Of a stretch of DNA of 64,000 nucleotides, positions 8,829 to 19,133 are shown piece by piece. The stretch is from Heyndrickxia ginsengihumi (lineage in GTDB: Bacteria; Bacillota; Bacilli; Bacillales; Bacillaceae_C): the NCBI RefSeq assembly GCF_011008565.1, contig NZ_JAAIWK010000018.1, forward strand, positions 1-64,000, written 5' to 3'. The stretch's first letter is position 1, and every line of letters begins with the position of its first letter. Below the pieces are notes generated by a model. That model was not told the origin of the DNA. It searched no databases and saw nothing but the letters and a program-made list of their open reading frames with translations. The translations under genes and the position numbers were made by a program.

Positions 8829-8980
8829 AAAAAACCTCTTTTCTAAAGAAGAAAAGAGGCAGTTTACGGTAATAAACTCTTATCTTCCAAGAATAATTTC
8901 TTGCTGGAATTAGCACCATTCCACTATGTGGCGGTTGCTGAGGTTTCCACGGGCCAGTCCCTCGACCTCTCTTGATAAGA
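8829..8980 (-). ncRNA. SAM (S-box) riboswitch with terminator, upstream of ssuE
   Basis: On the minus strand the leader carries the S-box hallmarks in order: CTTATCAAGAGAGGT, GGGACTGGCCC, AACCTCAGCAACC, GGTGCTAATTCC and the closing GATAAG. P1 pairs 8974-8979 with 8879-8884. Next come a short hairpin (AGTTTA/TAAACT) and a terminator stem at 8835-8859 with six Us at 8829-8834. The established mechanism is that SAM binding stabilises P1, lets the terminator form and stops transcription. The target here is ssuE. Confidence 0.93.
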
Positions 8981-9006
8981 TGTATAGATATACTGATTTT
9001 TATTAG

Positions 9007-9033
9007 TTTATAATATTTCAGATTATAACACAA
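9007..9033 (-). promoter_or_regulatory. Possible promoter of the SAM riboswitch leader
   Basis: TTGTGT (9028-9033) and TATAAA (9007-9012) are 15 bases apart on the minus strand, between the argH stop and the aptamer. The spacing is short, so this is tentative. Confidence 0.35.
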
Positions 9034-9049
9034 GTAATTTACGCTTGAT

Positions 9050-10435
9050 CTAACAAAACATTTTTTCGAGTTTTTCCTCTGCCAATTCGAGCTGTTTCAG
9101 CACTTGTTGATGCCCTGTTCCCCCAATACTATTACGTGCCTCAACGACATGCTTTGGCTCCAACACTGCATATATATCTTCTTCAAAAAGAGGACTAAAT
9201 GTTTTATATTCATCAATGGATAATTGTAATAAATACTTTTGCTGCTGAATGCCATATAAAACAATTTGGCCGATAATTGCATGTGCTTCTCTGAAAGGTA
9301 ACCCTTTCGTTACTAAATAATCAGCAATGTCTGTTGCATTTGAATAGTCATTGGATACGGCATTATACATATTTTCTTGTTTAACTGTCATTGTAGCAAT
9401 CATTGGCGCAAGTAATTTTAATGCACCATCAAGTGTATTTACCGTATCAAATATTCCTTCTTTATCTTCCTGCATATCTTTATTATAAGCAAGCGGCAAG
9501 CCTTTCAGCACGGTGAGTAAGCCGATTAAGTTGCCATACACTCTTCCTGTTTTTCCGCGTAATAATTCTGGAACATCCGGGTTCTTTTTTTGCGGCATAA
9601 TGCTTGAGCCAGTACAAAAAGAGTCATCTAACTCGATAAATTGAAATTCTTGGCTTGACCATATAATCATTTCTTCTGATAGTCTAGAAATGTGTGTCAT
9701 AAGAATTGAAGCATTTGCTAAAAATTCGAGCACAAAATCACGGTCACTTACCGCATCTAAGCTATTAGGATAAACGGTTGAAAAAGCTAATAGCTCACTT
9801 GTCCGCTCTCTATCAATTGGAAATGTTGTTCCAGCAAGCGCCCCAGCTCCAAGCGGCAGCCAATTTGTCCGTTTTATACTATCGGAAAATCTTTCTTTAT
9901 CACGCTCTAACATCCAAAAATAAGCAAGTAAGTGGTGTGCGAAAAGAATCGGCTGTGCTCTTTGTAAGTGGGTATATCCAGGCATAATAGTATCAACATT
10001 ATGTTTTGCCTGCTCTACTAATGCTTCTTGAACTTTTGTAATTAATTCAATCATCTCATTCGTTACTTTACGTACATAAAGATGCATATCGGTAGCCACT
10101 TGATCATTTCTACTGCGGCCAGTATGTAGTTTACCACCGACAGGGCCAATCTCATCGATTAGCATCTTTTCAATATTCATATGTATATCTTCATGTTCAA
10201 CTAAAAACTCAACTTGACCAGCTTGAATTTTTTCAGCAATTGTTTGAAGACCTTTCTGAATCGTATCAGCATCTTCTTTCGGAATAATGCCGCATTCTCC
10301 AAGCATCGTTACGTGTGCAATGCTTCCTTCAATATCTTCAAATGCAAGCTTTTGATCATAAGAAATGGATGCTGTATATTCTTCTACTAGTTTATTTGTT
10401 TCTTTTGTAAAACGACCGCCCCATAATTTTGACAC
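9050..10435 (-). CDS. argH: Argininosuccinate lyase
   Basis: Splits argininosuccinate into arginine and fumarate, the last step of arginine synthesis. The 461-residue protein begins with SKLWGGRF and contains the superfamily signature [12 protein letters not shown] near residue 280, which carries the catalytic Ser loop. I use the GTG start at 10435 because GGAGG lies nine bases before it; an ATG five codons upstream overlaps that site. It is the final gene of the arginine operon, 78 bases after argG with two hairpins in between. Confidence 0.95.
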   Translation of the reverse strand: MSKLWGGRFTKETNKLVEEYTASISYDQKLAFEDIEGSIAHVTMLGECGIIPKEDADTIQKGLQTIAEKIQAGQVEFLVEHEDIHMNIEKMLIDEIGPVGGKLHTGRSRNDQVATDMHLYVRKVTNEMIELITKVQEALVEQAKHNVDTIMPGYTHLQRAQPILFAHHLLAYFWMLERDKERFSDSIKRTNWLPLGAGALAGTTFPIDRERTSELLAFSTVYPNSLDAVSDRDFVLEFLANASILMTHISRLSEEMIIWSSQEFQFIELDDSFCTGSSIMPQKKNPDVPELLRGKTGRVYGNLIGLLTVLKGLPLAYNKDMQEDKEGIFDTVNTLDGALKLLAPMIATMTVKQENMYNAVSNDYSNATDIADYLVTKGLPFREAHAIIGQIVLYGIQQQKYLLQLSIDEYKTFSPLFEEDIYAVLEPKHVVEARNSIGGTGHQQVLKQLELAEEKLEKMFC

Positions 10436-10450
10436 AATCCGTACCTCCAA

Positions 10451-10507
10451 CTTTCATAAGTAGTATATTATATGAAAGGATTGTGAACCTATTCGGGACA
10501 CAATCCT
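10451..10507 (-). other. Tandem hairpins between argG and argH
   Basis: AGGATTGTG and CACAATCCT (10477-10507) form a nine-pair stem. CTTTCATA and TATGAAAG (10451-10478) form a second stem that shares two bases with the first and ends just before the argH ribosome binding site. No T run follows, so mRNA processing or translational control is more likely than termination. Confidence 0.5.
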
Positions 10508-10513
10508 CCAATC

Positions 10514-11728
10514 TTATTTATTTAACATTTTTTCTTTTTCATGAATTTCTGCATACACTTTTGTTGGTAATCCCCAAAGTTTAATAAAGCCAACTGCAGC
10601 ATTATGATCAAATGTATCTCCTTTTAAATAAGTGGCTAGTTCTTCATTATATAAGCTATAAGGAGATTTACGTGCCACAACATCGTGATGACCTTTAAAT
10701 AATTTAATTTTCACTGTTCCAGTCACCGTTTTTTGTGTTTCATTTACAAAAGCGTCAAGAGCATTTTTTAATGGTGAATACCAAAGACCTTCATAAATAA
10801 TTTTAGCCAATTGTTGATCTACCGTTGTTTTAAATTGCGTAACTTCACGTGGAAGTGTTAAAAATTCGAGCTCTTTATGCGCATTAATTAAGACTAATGC
10901 AGCAGGATTTTCGTATACTTCACGGGATTTAATACCAACGAGGCGATTTTCGATATGGTCAATTCTTCCAACTCCATGTTTTCCTGCTAATAGATTTAAA
11001 GTTTCAATTAATTTAACAAGCCCCATCTCTTCACCATTTAATGCAACAGGAACACCTTGTTCAAATGTAATTTCAATATATTCCGGTTTATCAGGTGTCA
11101 TTTCGATTGGCGCTGTCCAGTCAAATGCAGCTTCAGGAGCTTCATTCCATGGGTTTTCTAACACGCCTGCTTCGCATGCTCTGCCCCAAATGTTTGCATC
11201 AATAGAAAATGGATTATCTAGGTCAATTGGGATTGGAATTCCGTTTTTTTCTGCATAAGCGATTTCTTCATCGCGCGTCATCCCCCACTCACGGACAGGC
11301 GCAACGACTTTTAAATTTGGATTTAATGCTTGCACAGATACTTCAAAACGCACTTGGTCATTCCCTTTACCAGTACAGCCGTGTGCAACAGCGACAGCTC
11401 CTTCTTGTTCAGCAACGTCGACAAGTAGTTTTGAAATAAGCGGACGACTAATTGCAGATGATAGCGGATATTTTCCTTCATATAAAGCATTGGCTTTCAA
11501 TGCCGGCAGAATATAGTCCTTTGCAAGCATTTCTTTTGCATCAATCATCACTGCCTTAATTGCACCAACATTTAAAGCTTTATCTCGAATCGCACTCAAA
11601 TCTTTTCCTTCGCCAACGTCAGCTCCCATTGCAATTACATCGTATCCGTACTTTTCTTGGATCCATTTAACAGAAACAGATGTATCTAAACCACCAGAAT
11701 AAGCTAAAACAATTTTCTCTTTTGCCAT
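10514..11728 (-). CDS. argG: Argininosuccinate synthase
   Basis: Joins citrulline and aspartate using ATP to give argininosuccinate. The 404-residue length is typical. The PP-loop [11 protein letters not shown] (about residues 9-19) binds ATP, and [14 protein letters not shown] (about 115-128) is the citrulline/aspartate-binding signature. An 80-base gap with an ARG-box-like site separates it from argF, so argGH may have its own promoter or internal control in addition to read-through from argC. Confidence 0.95.
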   Translation of the reverse strand: MAKEKIVLAYSGGLDTSVSVKWIQEKYGYDVIAMGADVGEGKDLSAIRDKALNVGAIKAVMIDAKEMLAKDYILPALKANALYEGKYPLSSAISRPLISKLLVDVAEQEGAVAVAHGCTGKGNDQVRFEVSVQALNPNLKVVAPVREWGMTRDEEIAYAEKNGIPIPIDLDNPFSIDANIWGRACEAGVLENPWNEAPEAAFDWTAPIEMTPDKPEYIEITFEQGVPVALNGEEMGLVKLIETLNLLAGKHGVGRIDHIENRLVGIKSREVYENPAALVLINAHKELEFLTLPREVTQFKTTVDQQLAKIIYEGLWYSPLKNALDAFVNETQKTVTGTVKIKLFKGHHDVVARKSPYSLYNEELATYLKGDTFDHNAAVGFIKLWGLPTKVYAEIHEKEKMLNK

Positions 11729-11769
11729 GATTCGTCTCTCCCTATCTATTATGAATAAATAATATTATT

Positions 11770-11787
11770 ATTGAATTTTTATACATT
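11770..11787 (-). promoter_or_regulatory. ARG-box-like operator upstream of argG
   Basis: The minus strand reads TGTATAAAAATTCA, which matches the arginine repressor consensus TGAAT-W4-ATTCA at 13 of 14 positions. It lies about 45 bases before the argG start. This is a candidate site for AhrC/ArgR. Confidence 0.6.
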
Positions 11788-11808
11788 CTTATCATAACAA
11801 AATAAAGA

Positions 11809-12759
11809 TTACTTTTCCAGTAGTTTTTTCAAAATTGCTTTATGGGCATGCAATCTATTTTCCGCTTCATCAAACACAGCCGAATGAGGTCCGTCTATTA
11901 TCTCTGCTGTTACTTCTTCACCGCGGTGTGCTGGCAAACAATGAAGAAATAAATAATCTTCTTTGGCAAGCTTGCATAATGATTCATTTACTTGATAAGC
12001 TGAGAACGCCTGCAACCGTTTTTGAGTTTCTTCCTCCTGCCCCATACTCGTCCATACGTCTGTAATCACAACATCAGCGTCTTTGATCATATCTTCAGGA
12101 TCATGACCAAATTCAACTTGTAATCCTTTTGCTTGTGCTTCTTGTTTGACTTGTTCAACAATTGCCTGATTAGGTTCATACCCTTTCGGAGATGAGACGG
12201 ATATATGAATTCCCACTTTCATTGCACCTTCCAGCAAAGAATGGCACATATTGTTGTTGCCGTCCCCGATATAGCATACTTTCAAACCGGAGAGTTTTCC
12301 TTTATATTCATAGATTGTCAGTAAATCTGCAATTACTTGTGTTGGGTGATGCAGATCAGTTAAGCCATTTATAATTGGTACTGTTGCATACTTGGCAAAT
12401 TCTTCAACTGTTTCATGGGCAAAAGTACGGATCATTAAAGCATCAACATATCTAGAAAGAACTTTCGCTGTATCATGAATAGTCTCACCGCGTCCGAGTT
12501 GGATGTCTTTTGAACTTAAAAATAATGCTTCTCCACCGAGTTGAAGCATGCCAACCTCGAAGGCAACCCGTGTACGTGTTGATGATTTTTCAAAAATCAT
12601 GCCTAGCACTTTACCTTTTAAATATGGCTTTGCATTTCCTTGCTTCTGTTCTTTTTTTAAATGAACTGCCTCTGAAAGCAGTTCATTTATTTCTTCTGTT
12701 GATAGTTCACCAATTGTTAAAAAATCTTTTTTCTTCTTTGTTTCAACATATTGACTCAT
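11809..12759 (-). CDS. argF: Ornithine carbamoyltransferase
   Basis: Makes citrulline from ornithine and carbamoyl phosphate. The 316-residue protein has the carbamoyl-phosphate loop STRTR at 60-64, the HPTQ motif (LHHPTQVIADL), and the ornithine-binding Cys motif HCLPAHRGEEV near residue 268. The HCLPA motif identifies it as an ornithine rather than an aspartate transcarbamoylase. It follows carB directly (18 bases), matching the B. subtilis arrangement. Confidence 0.95.
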   Translation of the reverse strand: MSQYVETKKKKDFLTIGELSTEEINELLSEAVHLKKEQKQGNAKPYLKGKVLGMIFEKSSTRTRVAFEVGMLQLGGEALFLSSKDIQLGRGETIHDTAKVLSRYVDALMIRTFAHETVEEFAKYATVPIINGLTDLHHPTQVIADLLTIYEYKGKLSGLKVCYIGDGNNNMCHSLLEGAMKVGIHISVSSPKGYEPNQAIVEQVKQEAQAKGLQVEFGHDPEDMIKDADVVITDVWTSMGQEEETQKRLQAFSAYQVNESLCKLAKEDYLFLHCLPAHRGEEVTAEIIDGPHSAVFDEAENRLHAHKAILKKLLEK

Positions 12760-12777
12760 AGATCTCTTCCTCCCTTT

Positions 12778-15700
12778 TTATACTTCTACTACAAAACGTT
12801 GAAAATCATTAAGAGCTTTCGCTTGAATAACTGATGGTTGTTTCATGACAGAAACAATTGACTGAAATGTATCGATGCTTGTAACAAGCGGAATAGAAAA
12901 ACGCATCGCTTGTTCACGAAGGGCATTTCCGACCGTACTTTTATCTCTACCTTTTGTAGGAATAATAACAGCTGCTTTTACATCATTTTCGCTAAAAAAT
13001 GATGGTACGTTTTCTGTCGTCAGCATTTCAGCTGCAATTCCATGTTGACGTAAATAGGCCGCCGTTTTTTCTGTTGCAACAAATTGAAAGCCATTATCGT
13101 ATAACGATTTCATCATCGGCAGTGAATCGGCCTTATATCGATCGGTAACCGAACAAAAGATATATGGTTTCGCTTCACTCATTTGTTCAAATGCAGGATA
13201 CTGGGTGGAGATTAATGCTTTTTGCAATGCTTTTTCCACATTTTCATCAATTCCTAACACTTCTCCTGTTGATTTCATTTCAGGACCTAACACAGGATCA
13301 ACATTTTTTAATTTTGTATAAGAAAAAATAGGTGCCTTTACTGCAACTAAATTTGGTTCCATTGCAAGACCGGACTGCTTCAATGGCTGACCAGTTTGCG
13401 CAAGAATGCCATAATCAATAATTGGAATACCAGTTACTTTACTTAAAATCGGCACTGTTCTTGATGCCCGCGGGTTAACCTCCAACACATAAACAACATC
13501 ATCATGAATGACAAACTGAATATTGGCGACACCAACAATTTCCCCTTTCATACAAATCTTCTCAGCATAATCTACTAACATTTGCTTCTGTTTATCTGTT
13601 AAATGCTGGGGAGGGAAAACTGCAATACTATCTCCAGAGTGGACACCCGCTCTTTCAATATGCTCAAAAATCCCTGGGATCCAAACGTTCTTTCCGTCAC
13701 TAATACAATCAAGTTCGCATTCTAGTCCAGGAACATATTGGTCTATCATTAAAGGCCAATTTTTTTCTTCCGTATAGTGTAATGTTTGAATATATGCATC
13801 AAGCTCATGTTCATGATAAAAAATAAACATCGATTGCCCGCCGATCACATATGAAGGACGAACGAGTACTGGAAACTCTAACGTTTTCGCAGCGTTCTTC
13901 AGCATTTCGACATCATGAGCTACTTTTCCTTTAATATGTGGAATATTTAAGTCATTTAATAATGAATAAAACAAGTCACGATCTTCTAATCTATCCATCG
14001 CTTCAACACTTGTTCCAAACAATGGTACTCCTGCTTTTTCTAAAGCGCCTGCGACATTAATCGCTGTTTGACCGCCGAATTGTGTAAATACACCGGCAAC
14101 ATTTTCTTTTTCAATAATGTGTAAAAGGTCTTCTGGGCGCAATGGTTCAAAATAAAGCTTATCAGCAATAGAAAAGTCGGTGCTTACTGTTTCAGGATTG
14201 TTATTCACTACAATCGTTTCAAAACCAAGCTTTCTTAAAGCCATCACCGCATGAACAGAGCAATAATCAAACTCAATCCCTTGACCGATTCGAATCGGGC
14301 CCGAGCCAATGATTAGTACTTTTTTCCGATCGGATACTTCTACTTCATCTGTCCCGCCCCATGTTGAATAGTAATACGGAGTAACAGCTTCAAATTCTGC
14401 CGCACAAGTATCAACTAACTTATAGACAGGCTTCAATCCCAACTCTTTTCTTTTTGTGCGAACCTTGTCTTCACTGCAATTTAATAAATCACTTAGACGT
14501 TCATCACTAATATTCACTTTTTTTGCCTTTGCCAATATTTCAGTTGGAACAGTTTCAATTGAATATTCATTTAATTGCTTTTCAATATCTATAATTTTTT
14601 TAATTTTTTCTAAAAACCAACGGTCAATCTCTGTATATTGATGAATTTCTTCTATACTTAATCCTTTTATCATCGATTCAGCAATCGCAAATATTCTTAA
14701 ATCACTTGCTTCAACTAAATAAGGAATAAGTGCTTGAATATCCATCTCTTTGAAAAAAGGATGAAATAAACTTGATAATCCCATTTCTAGCGAACGAATT
14801 CCTTTATTAAGTGCTCCTTCAAATGTACGATCAATCGCCATTGTTTCTCCTGTTGCTTTCATCTGTGTCCCAAGTGTGCGATCCGCTTCTGAAAACTTAT
14901 CAAATGGAAAGCGTGGAAATTTGACGACAACATAGTCTAATGCAGGTTCAAATGATGCGAAAGTATGACCTGTTACTGGATTGATAATTTCATCTAAATG
15001 GTATCCGATTGCACATTTCGTGGCGATGCGGGCAATCGGATAACCTGTCGCTTTCGATGCCAATGCTGATGAACGGCTTACCCGTGGATTCACTTCAATA
15101 ATATAATATTGATCTGAATAAGGGTCGAGTGCAAATTGAATATTGCATCCACCAATAACCCCAAGTGAACGAATGACTTTTAAAGACGCATTTCTAAGCA
15201 TCTGATATTGTACATCTGATAAAGTTTGCGATGGTGCAACAACAATCGAGTCGCCGGTATGAACGCCAACTGGATCAATGTTCTCCATATTACAAACGAT
15301 AATGCATGTATCATTTTCATCACGAACAACTTCGTATTCTACTTCTTTCCAACCTTTTATACTTTTTTCAAGAAGGACTTGATGAATCGGGCTTAGCTCA
15401 AGGCCTTTCTTTAATACTTTCTTTAGCTCATCATCATTTGCCGCAAAGCCGCCTCCGGAACCTCCGAGTGTATATGCCGGACGAATAATAACTGGATAAC
15501 CGATCTCATGTGCGAACTTAAAACCTTCTTCAACACTTTCAATAATTTTCGATTGCGGAATCGGTTCATGAATGTCAATCATTAGTTGGCGGAATTTTTC
15601 ACGGTCTTCCCCTTTTTGAATGGAGTCAACAGATGTACCAAGTAATTGCACATTATATTTTTCTAATAGACCGAATTCATATAATTGAACAGTTAAGTTT

Positions 15701-15987
15701 AACCCTGTTTGCCCTCCCAATGTCCCAATAATTCCATCAGGCTGTTCTATCTTTAAAATCGCTTCTATCGATTCTACTGTTAACGGTTCAAAATAAATTC
15801 GATCTGCAATTTCCTCATCTGTCATAATTGTTGCCGGATTGCTATTTACGAGAACAACTTCGATTCCGTCTTCTTTTAAAGCTAGACAGCTTTGTGTGCC
15901 GGCATAGTCAAATTCTGCTGCCTGGCCGATTACGATCGGACCAGAACCGATTACAAGTACTTTCTTTATCTCTTTATTGATTGGCAT
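12778..15987 (-). CDS. carB: Carbamoyl-phosphate synthase, large subunit (arginine-specific)
   Basis: Makes carbamoyl phosphate from ammonia supplied by CarA, bicarbonate and two ATP. The protein has two homologous halves, each an ATP-grasp synthase: KKVLVIGSGPIVIGQ starts the first and KKVLIIGSGPIRIGQ (about residue 555) the second, followed by the C-terminal allosteric domain. The start at MPINKEIKK is 14 bases inside the carA end, implying translational coupling; a GTG four codons upstream is possible. Length is about 1069 residues. The operon makes this the arginine enzyme; a pyrimidine-linked copy would lie elsewhere. Confidence 0.95.
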   Translation of the reverse strand: MPINKEIKKVLVIGSGPIVIGQAAEFDYAGTQSCLALKEDGIEVVLVNSNPATIMTDEEIADRIYFEPLTVESIEAILKIEQPDGIIGTLGGQTGLNLTVQLYEFGLLEKYNVQLLGTSVDSIQKGEDREKFRQLMIDIHEPIPQSKIIESVEEGFKFAHEIGYPVIIRPAYTLGGSGGGFAANDDELKKVLKKGLELSPIHQVLLEKSIKGWKEVEYEVVRDENDTCIIVCNMENIDPVGVHTGDSIVVAPSQTLSDVQYQMLRNASLKVIRSLGVIGGCNIQFALDPYSDQYYIIEVNPRVSRSSALASKATGYPIARIATKCAIGYHLDEIINPVTGHTFASFEPALDYVVVKFPRFPFDKFSEADRTLGTQMKATGETMAIDRTFEGALNKGIRSLEMGLSSLFHPFFKEMDIQALIPYLVEASDLRIFAIAESMIKGLSIEEIHQYTEIDRWFLEKIKKIIDIEKQLNEYSIETVPTEILAKAKKVNISDERLSDLLNCSEDKVRTKRKELGLKPVYKLVDTCAAEFEAVTPYYYSTWGGTDEVEVSDRKKVLIIGSGPIRIGQGIEFDYCSVHAVMALRKLGFETIVVNNNPETVSTDFSIADKLYFEPLRPEDLLHIIEKENVAGVFTQFGGQTAINVAGALEKAGVPLFGTSVEAMDRLEDRDLFYSLLNDLNIPHIKGKVAHDVEMLKNAAKTLEFPVLVRPSYVIGGQSMFIFYHEHELDAYIQTLHYTEEKNWPLMIDQYVPGLECELDCISDGKNVWIPGIFEHIERAGVHSGDSIAVFPPQHLTDKQKQMLVDYAEKICMKGEIVGVANIQFVIHDDVVYVLEVNPRASRTVPILSKVTGIPIIDYGILAQTGQPLKQSGLAMEPNLVAVKAPIFSYTKLKNVDPVLGPEMKSTGEVLGIDENVEKALQKALISTQYPAFEQMSEAKPYIFCSVTDRYKADSLPMMKSLYDNGFQFVATEKTAAYLRQHGIAAEMLTTENVPSFFSENDVKAAVIIPTKGRDKSTVGNALREQAMRFSIPLVTSIDTFQSIVSVMKQPSVIQAKALNDFQRFVVEV

Positions 15988-17056
15988 AAGTAAAAACACC
16001 CGCTTTTTGTTGAACTTGTTGTAAAAATTGAGTAAAAATATATTCTGTATCCTGTGGTCCAGGATGGGCCTCCGGATGAAATTGAACAGTCATAATTGCT
16101 TTGTTTTGATAAATACATCCTTCGACAGTTCCATCGTTGACATTACGGAATACAACTTTCATCACGGTTTCATCAATTGATTCATCTTCAACAACATAAC
16201 CATGATTTTGGGATGTAATAAACACTTTTCCTGTACGGATATCTTTTACTGGATGATTCCCACCGCGATGTCCAAAAGGTAGTTTTTTCGTTTTGGCGCC
16301 ATTTGCAAGTGCTAATAATTGATGACCTAAGCAAATTCCAAGAGTTGGGAACGATTCGCTTACTTGTTTGATCTCTGGTAACCATTGTTGCAGCTGCATT
16401 GGATCTCCAGGACCATTAGAAAGCACAACCCCATCTGGTTGCAAAGCTTTGATTTGCTCACACGTATAGTTATATGGAACAATCGTCACTTTACATTGAT
16501 GCTTTAATAAATAGTCGACGATAGATTTTTTATAACCAAAATCCATCAATACAATATGTTTAGTGCCTTCCCCGCATGTTTTTAATGCTGTTGTCGAAAC
16601 TTTTGGAATATAAAAGCCATTATCTGAGGCCGGTAGTTGTTTCGTTTTATCAGTTGTTAATAATCCTTTAACTGTTCCATGCTTGCGAATTGTTTTCACA
16701 AGCGCCCTAGTATCGACACCTGTTAAACACGGGATATTAAATTGCTGTAAATAAGAGATAGCCGAGAATTCCGCTTTATAAAAGCTAGGTTCCTCACAAA
16801 TCTCTCCCGTAATCATTCCATGGGCGGCAACCTTTATGCTTTCATAATCTTCCTCATTTACTCCATAATTTCCAATTAACGGATAGCAAAATACAATTAT
16901 TTGTCCTGCATAAGAAGGGTCTGTCATAATTTCTTGATAGCCTGTCATGCTCGTATTAAAAACGACCTCTCCGACAGTGTGAACATCTTGTTCCTCTCCA
17001 ACAAAATGTCCTTCAAACATTTCCCCCGTTTCGAGAATGATATAACCATTTTTCAA
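15974..17056 (-). CDS. carA: Carbamoyl-phosphate synthase, small subunit (arginine-specific)
   Basis: The glutaminase subunit that delivers ammonia to CarB. The 360-residue protein has the N-terminal CarA domain (STSMTGYQEIMTDPSYAGQ-type sequence) and a class I glutamine amidotransferase domain with the nucleophile in GICLGHQLLAL (Cys near residue 242) and the later His in VQFHPEAHPGP. The start is 25 bases after argD. It overlaps carB by 14 bases. Confidence 0.95.
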   Translation of the reverse strand: MKNGYIILETGEMFEGHFVGEEQDVHTVGEVVFNTSMTGYQEIMTDPSYAGQIIVFCYPLIGNYGVNEEDYESIKVAAHGMITGEICEEPSFYKAEFSAISYLQQFNIPCLTGVDTRALVKTIRKHGTVKGLLTTDKTKQLPASDNGFYIPKVSTTALKTCGEGTKHIVLMDFGYKKSIVDYLLKHQCKVTIVPYNYTCEQIKALQPDGVVLSNGPGDPMQLQQWLPEIKQVSESFPTLGICLGHQLLALANGAKTKKLPFGHRGGNHPVKDIRTGKVFITSQNHGYVVEDESIDETVMKVVFRNVNDGTVEGCIYQNKAIMTVQFHPEAHPGPQDTEYIFTQFLQQVQQKAGVFTYANQ

Positions 17057-17081
17057 TGTTCTTAACCTCCTTGTGCGCTAA

Positions 17082-18281
17082 TTATGCATTTGTAAAAACG
17101 TCCTTCAAAACTGCTGACATTTTTTCGATAAAACAATCAATCTCTTTTTTTGTAACCGTAAGTGGCGGCAGTAATCTAACGACTTGTGCGCCAGCTGATA
17201 AGATTAATAGTTTCTCCTCTAACGCTTTCGCTACAATATTTGATACATTATCGGCAAATACTAATCCGATGAGCATTCCTTTTCCGCGGATCTCTTTAAT
17301 CTCCGTAAACGATGATTGTAGCTCGTGTAGTTTCGACCATAGATACTCGATTTGTTCTTCACAATGTTTAACGATATCTTCCGAAATAAAAGTCTGCAAT
17401 GTTGCAAGACCTGCTGTTGCAGCTAGTGGGTTTCCTCCGAAAGTGCTTCCGTGAGTTCCTGGTGCAAAAGCCTCAGCAATTTCTTTTTTAGCTAGCATTG
17501 CACCTATTGGAAATCCCGAGCCTAATCCTTTTGCAAGTGTTATAACATCCGGCTCAAAACCGTATTGTTCATATGCAAATAATGTACCAGTTCGCCCCAT
17601 CCCTGTTTGCACTTCATCCACGATGAGTAAAATTCCATTTTGCTTACAAATTGAAACGAGTGCATCAATCCACTCTTTCTCTGCGGGAATAACCCCGCCT
17701 TCACCCTGTACAAGTTCAAACATGACAGCAATTGGGTCAATTTCTTGTAATGTTTCAAGCTGTGAAAAATCATTATATGATAAGTATGTAAAACCTGGGA
17801 GGATTGGTGCAAATCCCTTTTGGATTTTTTCCTGCGCTGTCGCAGATAATGTTCCAAGTGTACGTCCATGAAATGAATGCTCAAATGTTACGATTGTACG
17901 GTTTTGCTTTTCTCCTTTTTTTTCTGCAAATATTCTGGCAAGTTTAATCGCAGCCTCATTTGCTTCTGCACCACTATTACAGAAAAATGCCTGATCAAAT
18001 ACTGAAACATTTGTTAATAAATTTGCTAGATCTTTTTGAGATTGAATTTCGTATAGGTTTGATGTATGCCATATTTGACTTAATTGTGACATCAATTTTT
18101 CTTTAACTTGATCAGGTACATGACCTAAATTACAAACTGCAATACCAGAGGTGAAATCTAGAAATTTATCTCCGTGCTCATCCCAAACAAAGCTTCCTTC
18201 TCCTTTCACAAATGTAATGGGAAGGCGGGAATAGTTATTCATAAGGGAAGACTTTTCTTTTGTCATTAATGATTTATCCAT
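17082..18281 (-). CDS. argD: Acetylornithine aminotransferase
   Basis: Transfers an amino group from glutamate to N-acetylglutamate semialdehyde with pyridoxal phosphate. The 399-residue class III aminotransferase shows FTSGIAVCNLGH, the cofactor motif CNSGAEANEAAIKLAR, the Asp region LLIVDEVQTGMGRTG, and the Schiff-base lysine in TLAKGLGSG. The ATG overlaps the argB stop by eight bases (ATGGATAA), which signals translational coupling. GGAAAGGAAG sits about eight bases upstream, inside argB. Confidence 0.93.
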   Translation of the reverse strand: MDKSLMTKEKSSLMNNYSRLPITFVKGEGSFVWDEHGDKFLDFTSGIAVCNLGHVPDQVKEKLMSQLSQIWHTSNLYEIQSQKDLANLLTNVSVFDQAFFCNSGAEANEAAIKLARIFAEKKGEKQNRTIVTFEHSFHGRTLGTLSATAQEKIQKGFAPILPGFTYLSYNDFSQLETLQEIDPIAVMFELVQGEGGVIPAEKEWIDALVSICKQNGILLIVDEVQTGMGRTGTLFAYEQYGFEPDVITLAKGLGSGFPIGAMLAKKEIAEAFAPGTHGSTFGGNPLAATAGLATLQTFISEDIVKHCEEQIEYLWSKLHELQSSFTEIKEIRGKGMLIGLVFADNVSNIVAKALEEKLLILSAGAQVVRLLPPLTVTKKEIDCFIEKMSAVLKDVFTNA

Positions 18282-19059
18282 TGATTAGGACTTCCTTTCC
18301 GATGATTTTTGAACCGATTTGTTTGCCACTTGCAAGTTTTAATAATCCATTTTCCTCTAAACCATTGATAATCACTACTTCTTTTACACCGGACTCAATA
18401 CATTCACAGGCAGCATGTACTTTCGGAATCATTCCACCTGTAATAATCTTTTCATCTATTAACTGCTCGACTTCATCTAAGGTCAGCTGGGAGATAACTT
18501 TATCCTGTTTCATTACGCCAGGTACATTTGTGATCATCCATAACTGCGCGTTTAGTGCTTTAGCTATTGCACTTGCAGCAGTATCAGCATTAATGTTAAG
18601 ACGCTGACCGTTTTCATCGAGTGCAAGTGGTGAAATAACCGGAATATAGTTTTCATTTAGTAATTCTTTCACGATATCGTGTTTTACTGATAAAATATCA
18701 CCAACGAATCCTAAATCTGAATCCTTTTGTTTTCCAAGCAATAATGATCCATCAATCCCACTAATTCCAACAGCTTTCCCACCACATGCAGTAAGTTTTC
18801 TACTAATCTTTTTGTTGACAGATCCCGATAAAACCATCTCGACGACATCTAGTACAGGTTCAGTTGTCACTCTCAAGCCATTCATAAAAGTGGTTTCAAT
18901 TTCCATTTGTTCAAGTAAATTAGAGATTTCCGGCCCCCCACCATGAACGATAATTGGTTTTAATTGATAGTCTTTTACTAATTGAAGAATACTTTTATAA
19001 AATGTTTCTGGCAGCTGTTCTAAAATACTTCCACCACATTTAATGACGACATAAGACAA
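18274..19059 (-). CDS. argB: Acetylglutamate kinase
   Basis: Phosphorylates N-acetylglutamate, the second step of the acetylated ornithine pathway. The protein (261 residues from the chosen start) begins SYVVIKCGGSI and has the glycine-rich VHGGGPEIS loop (about 39-47) and LNINADTAASAIA of the amino acid kinase fold. Two TTG codons three apart could start it. The second, at 19059, lies nine bases after AAGGAG and is preferred; the first would start immediately after it. Confidence 0.93.
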   Translation of the reverse strand: MSYVVIKCGGSILEQLPETFYKSILQLVKDYQLKPIIVHGGGPEISNLLEQMEIETTFMNGLRVTTEPVLDVVEMVLSGSVNKKISRKLTACGGKAVGISGIDGSLLLGKQKDSDLGFVGDILSVKHDIVKELLNENYIPVISPLALDENGQRLNINADTAASAIAKALNAQLWMITNVPGVMKQDKVISQLTLDEVEQLIDEKIITGGMIPKVHAACECIESGVKEVVIINGLEENGLLKLASGKQIGSKIIGKEVLING

Positions 19060-19133
19060 CGTTGACAACTCCTTATATTTAATTATTAAACTGAATAAAT
19101 ATACATTTTTAACAATACAAATGCACTGTTTTC

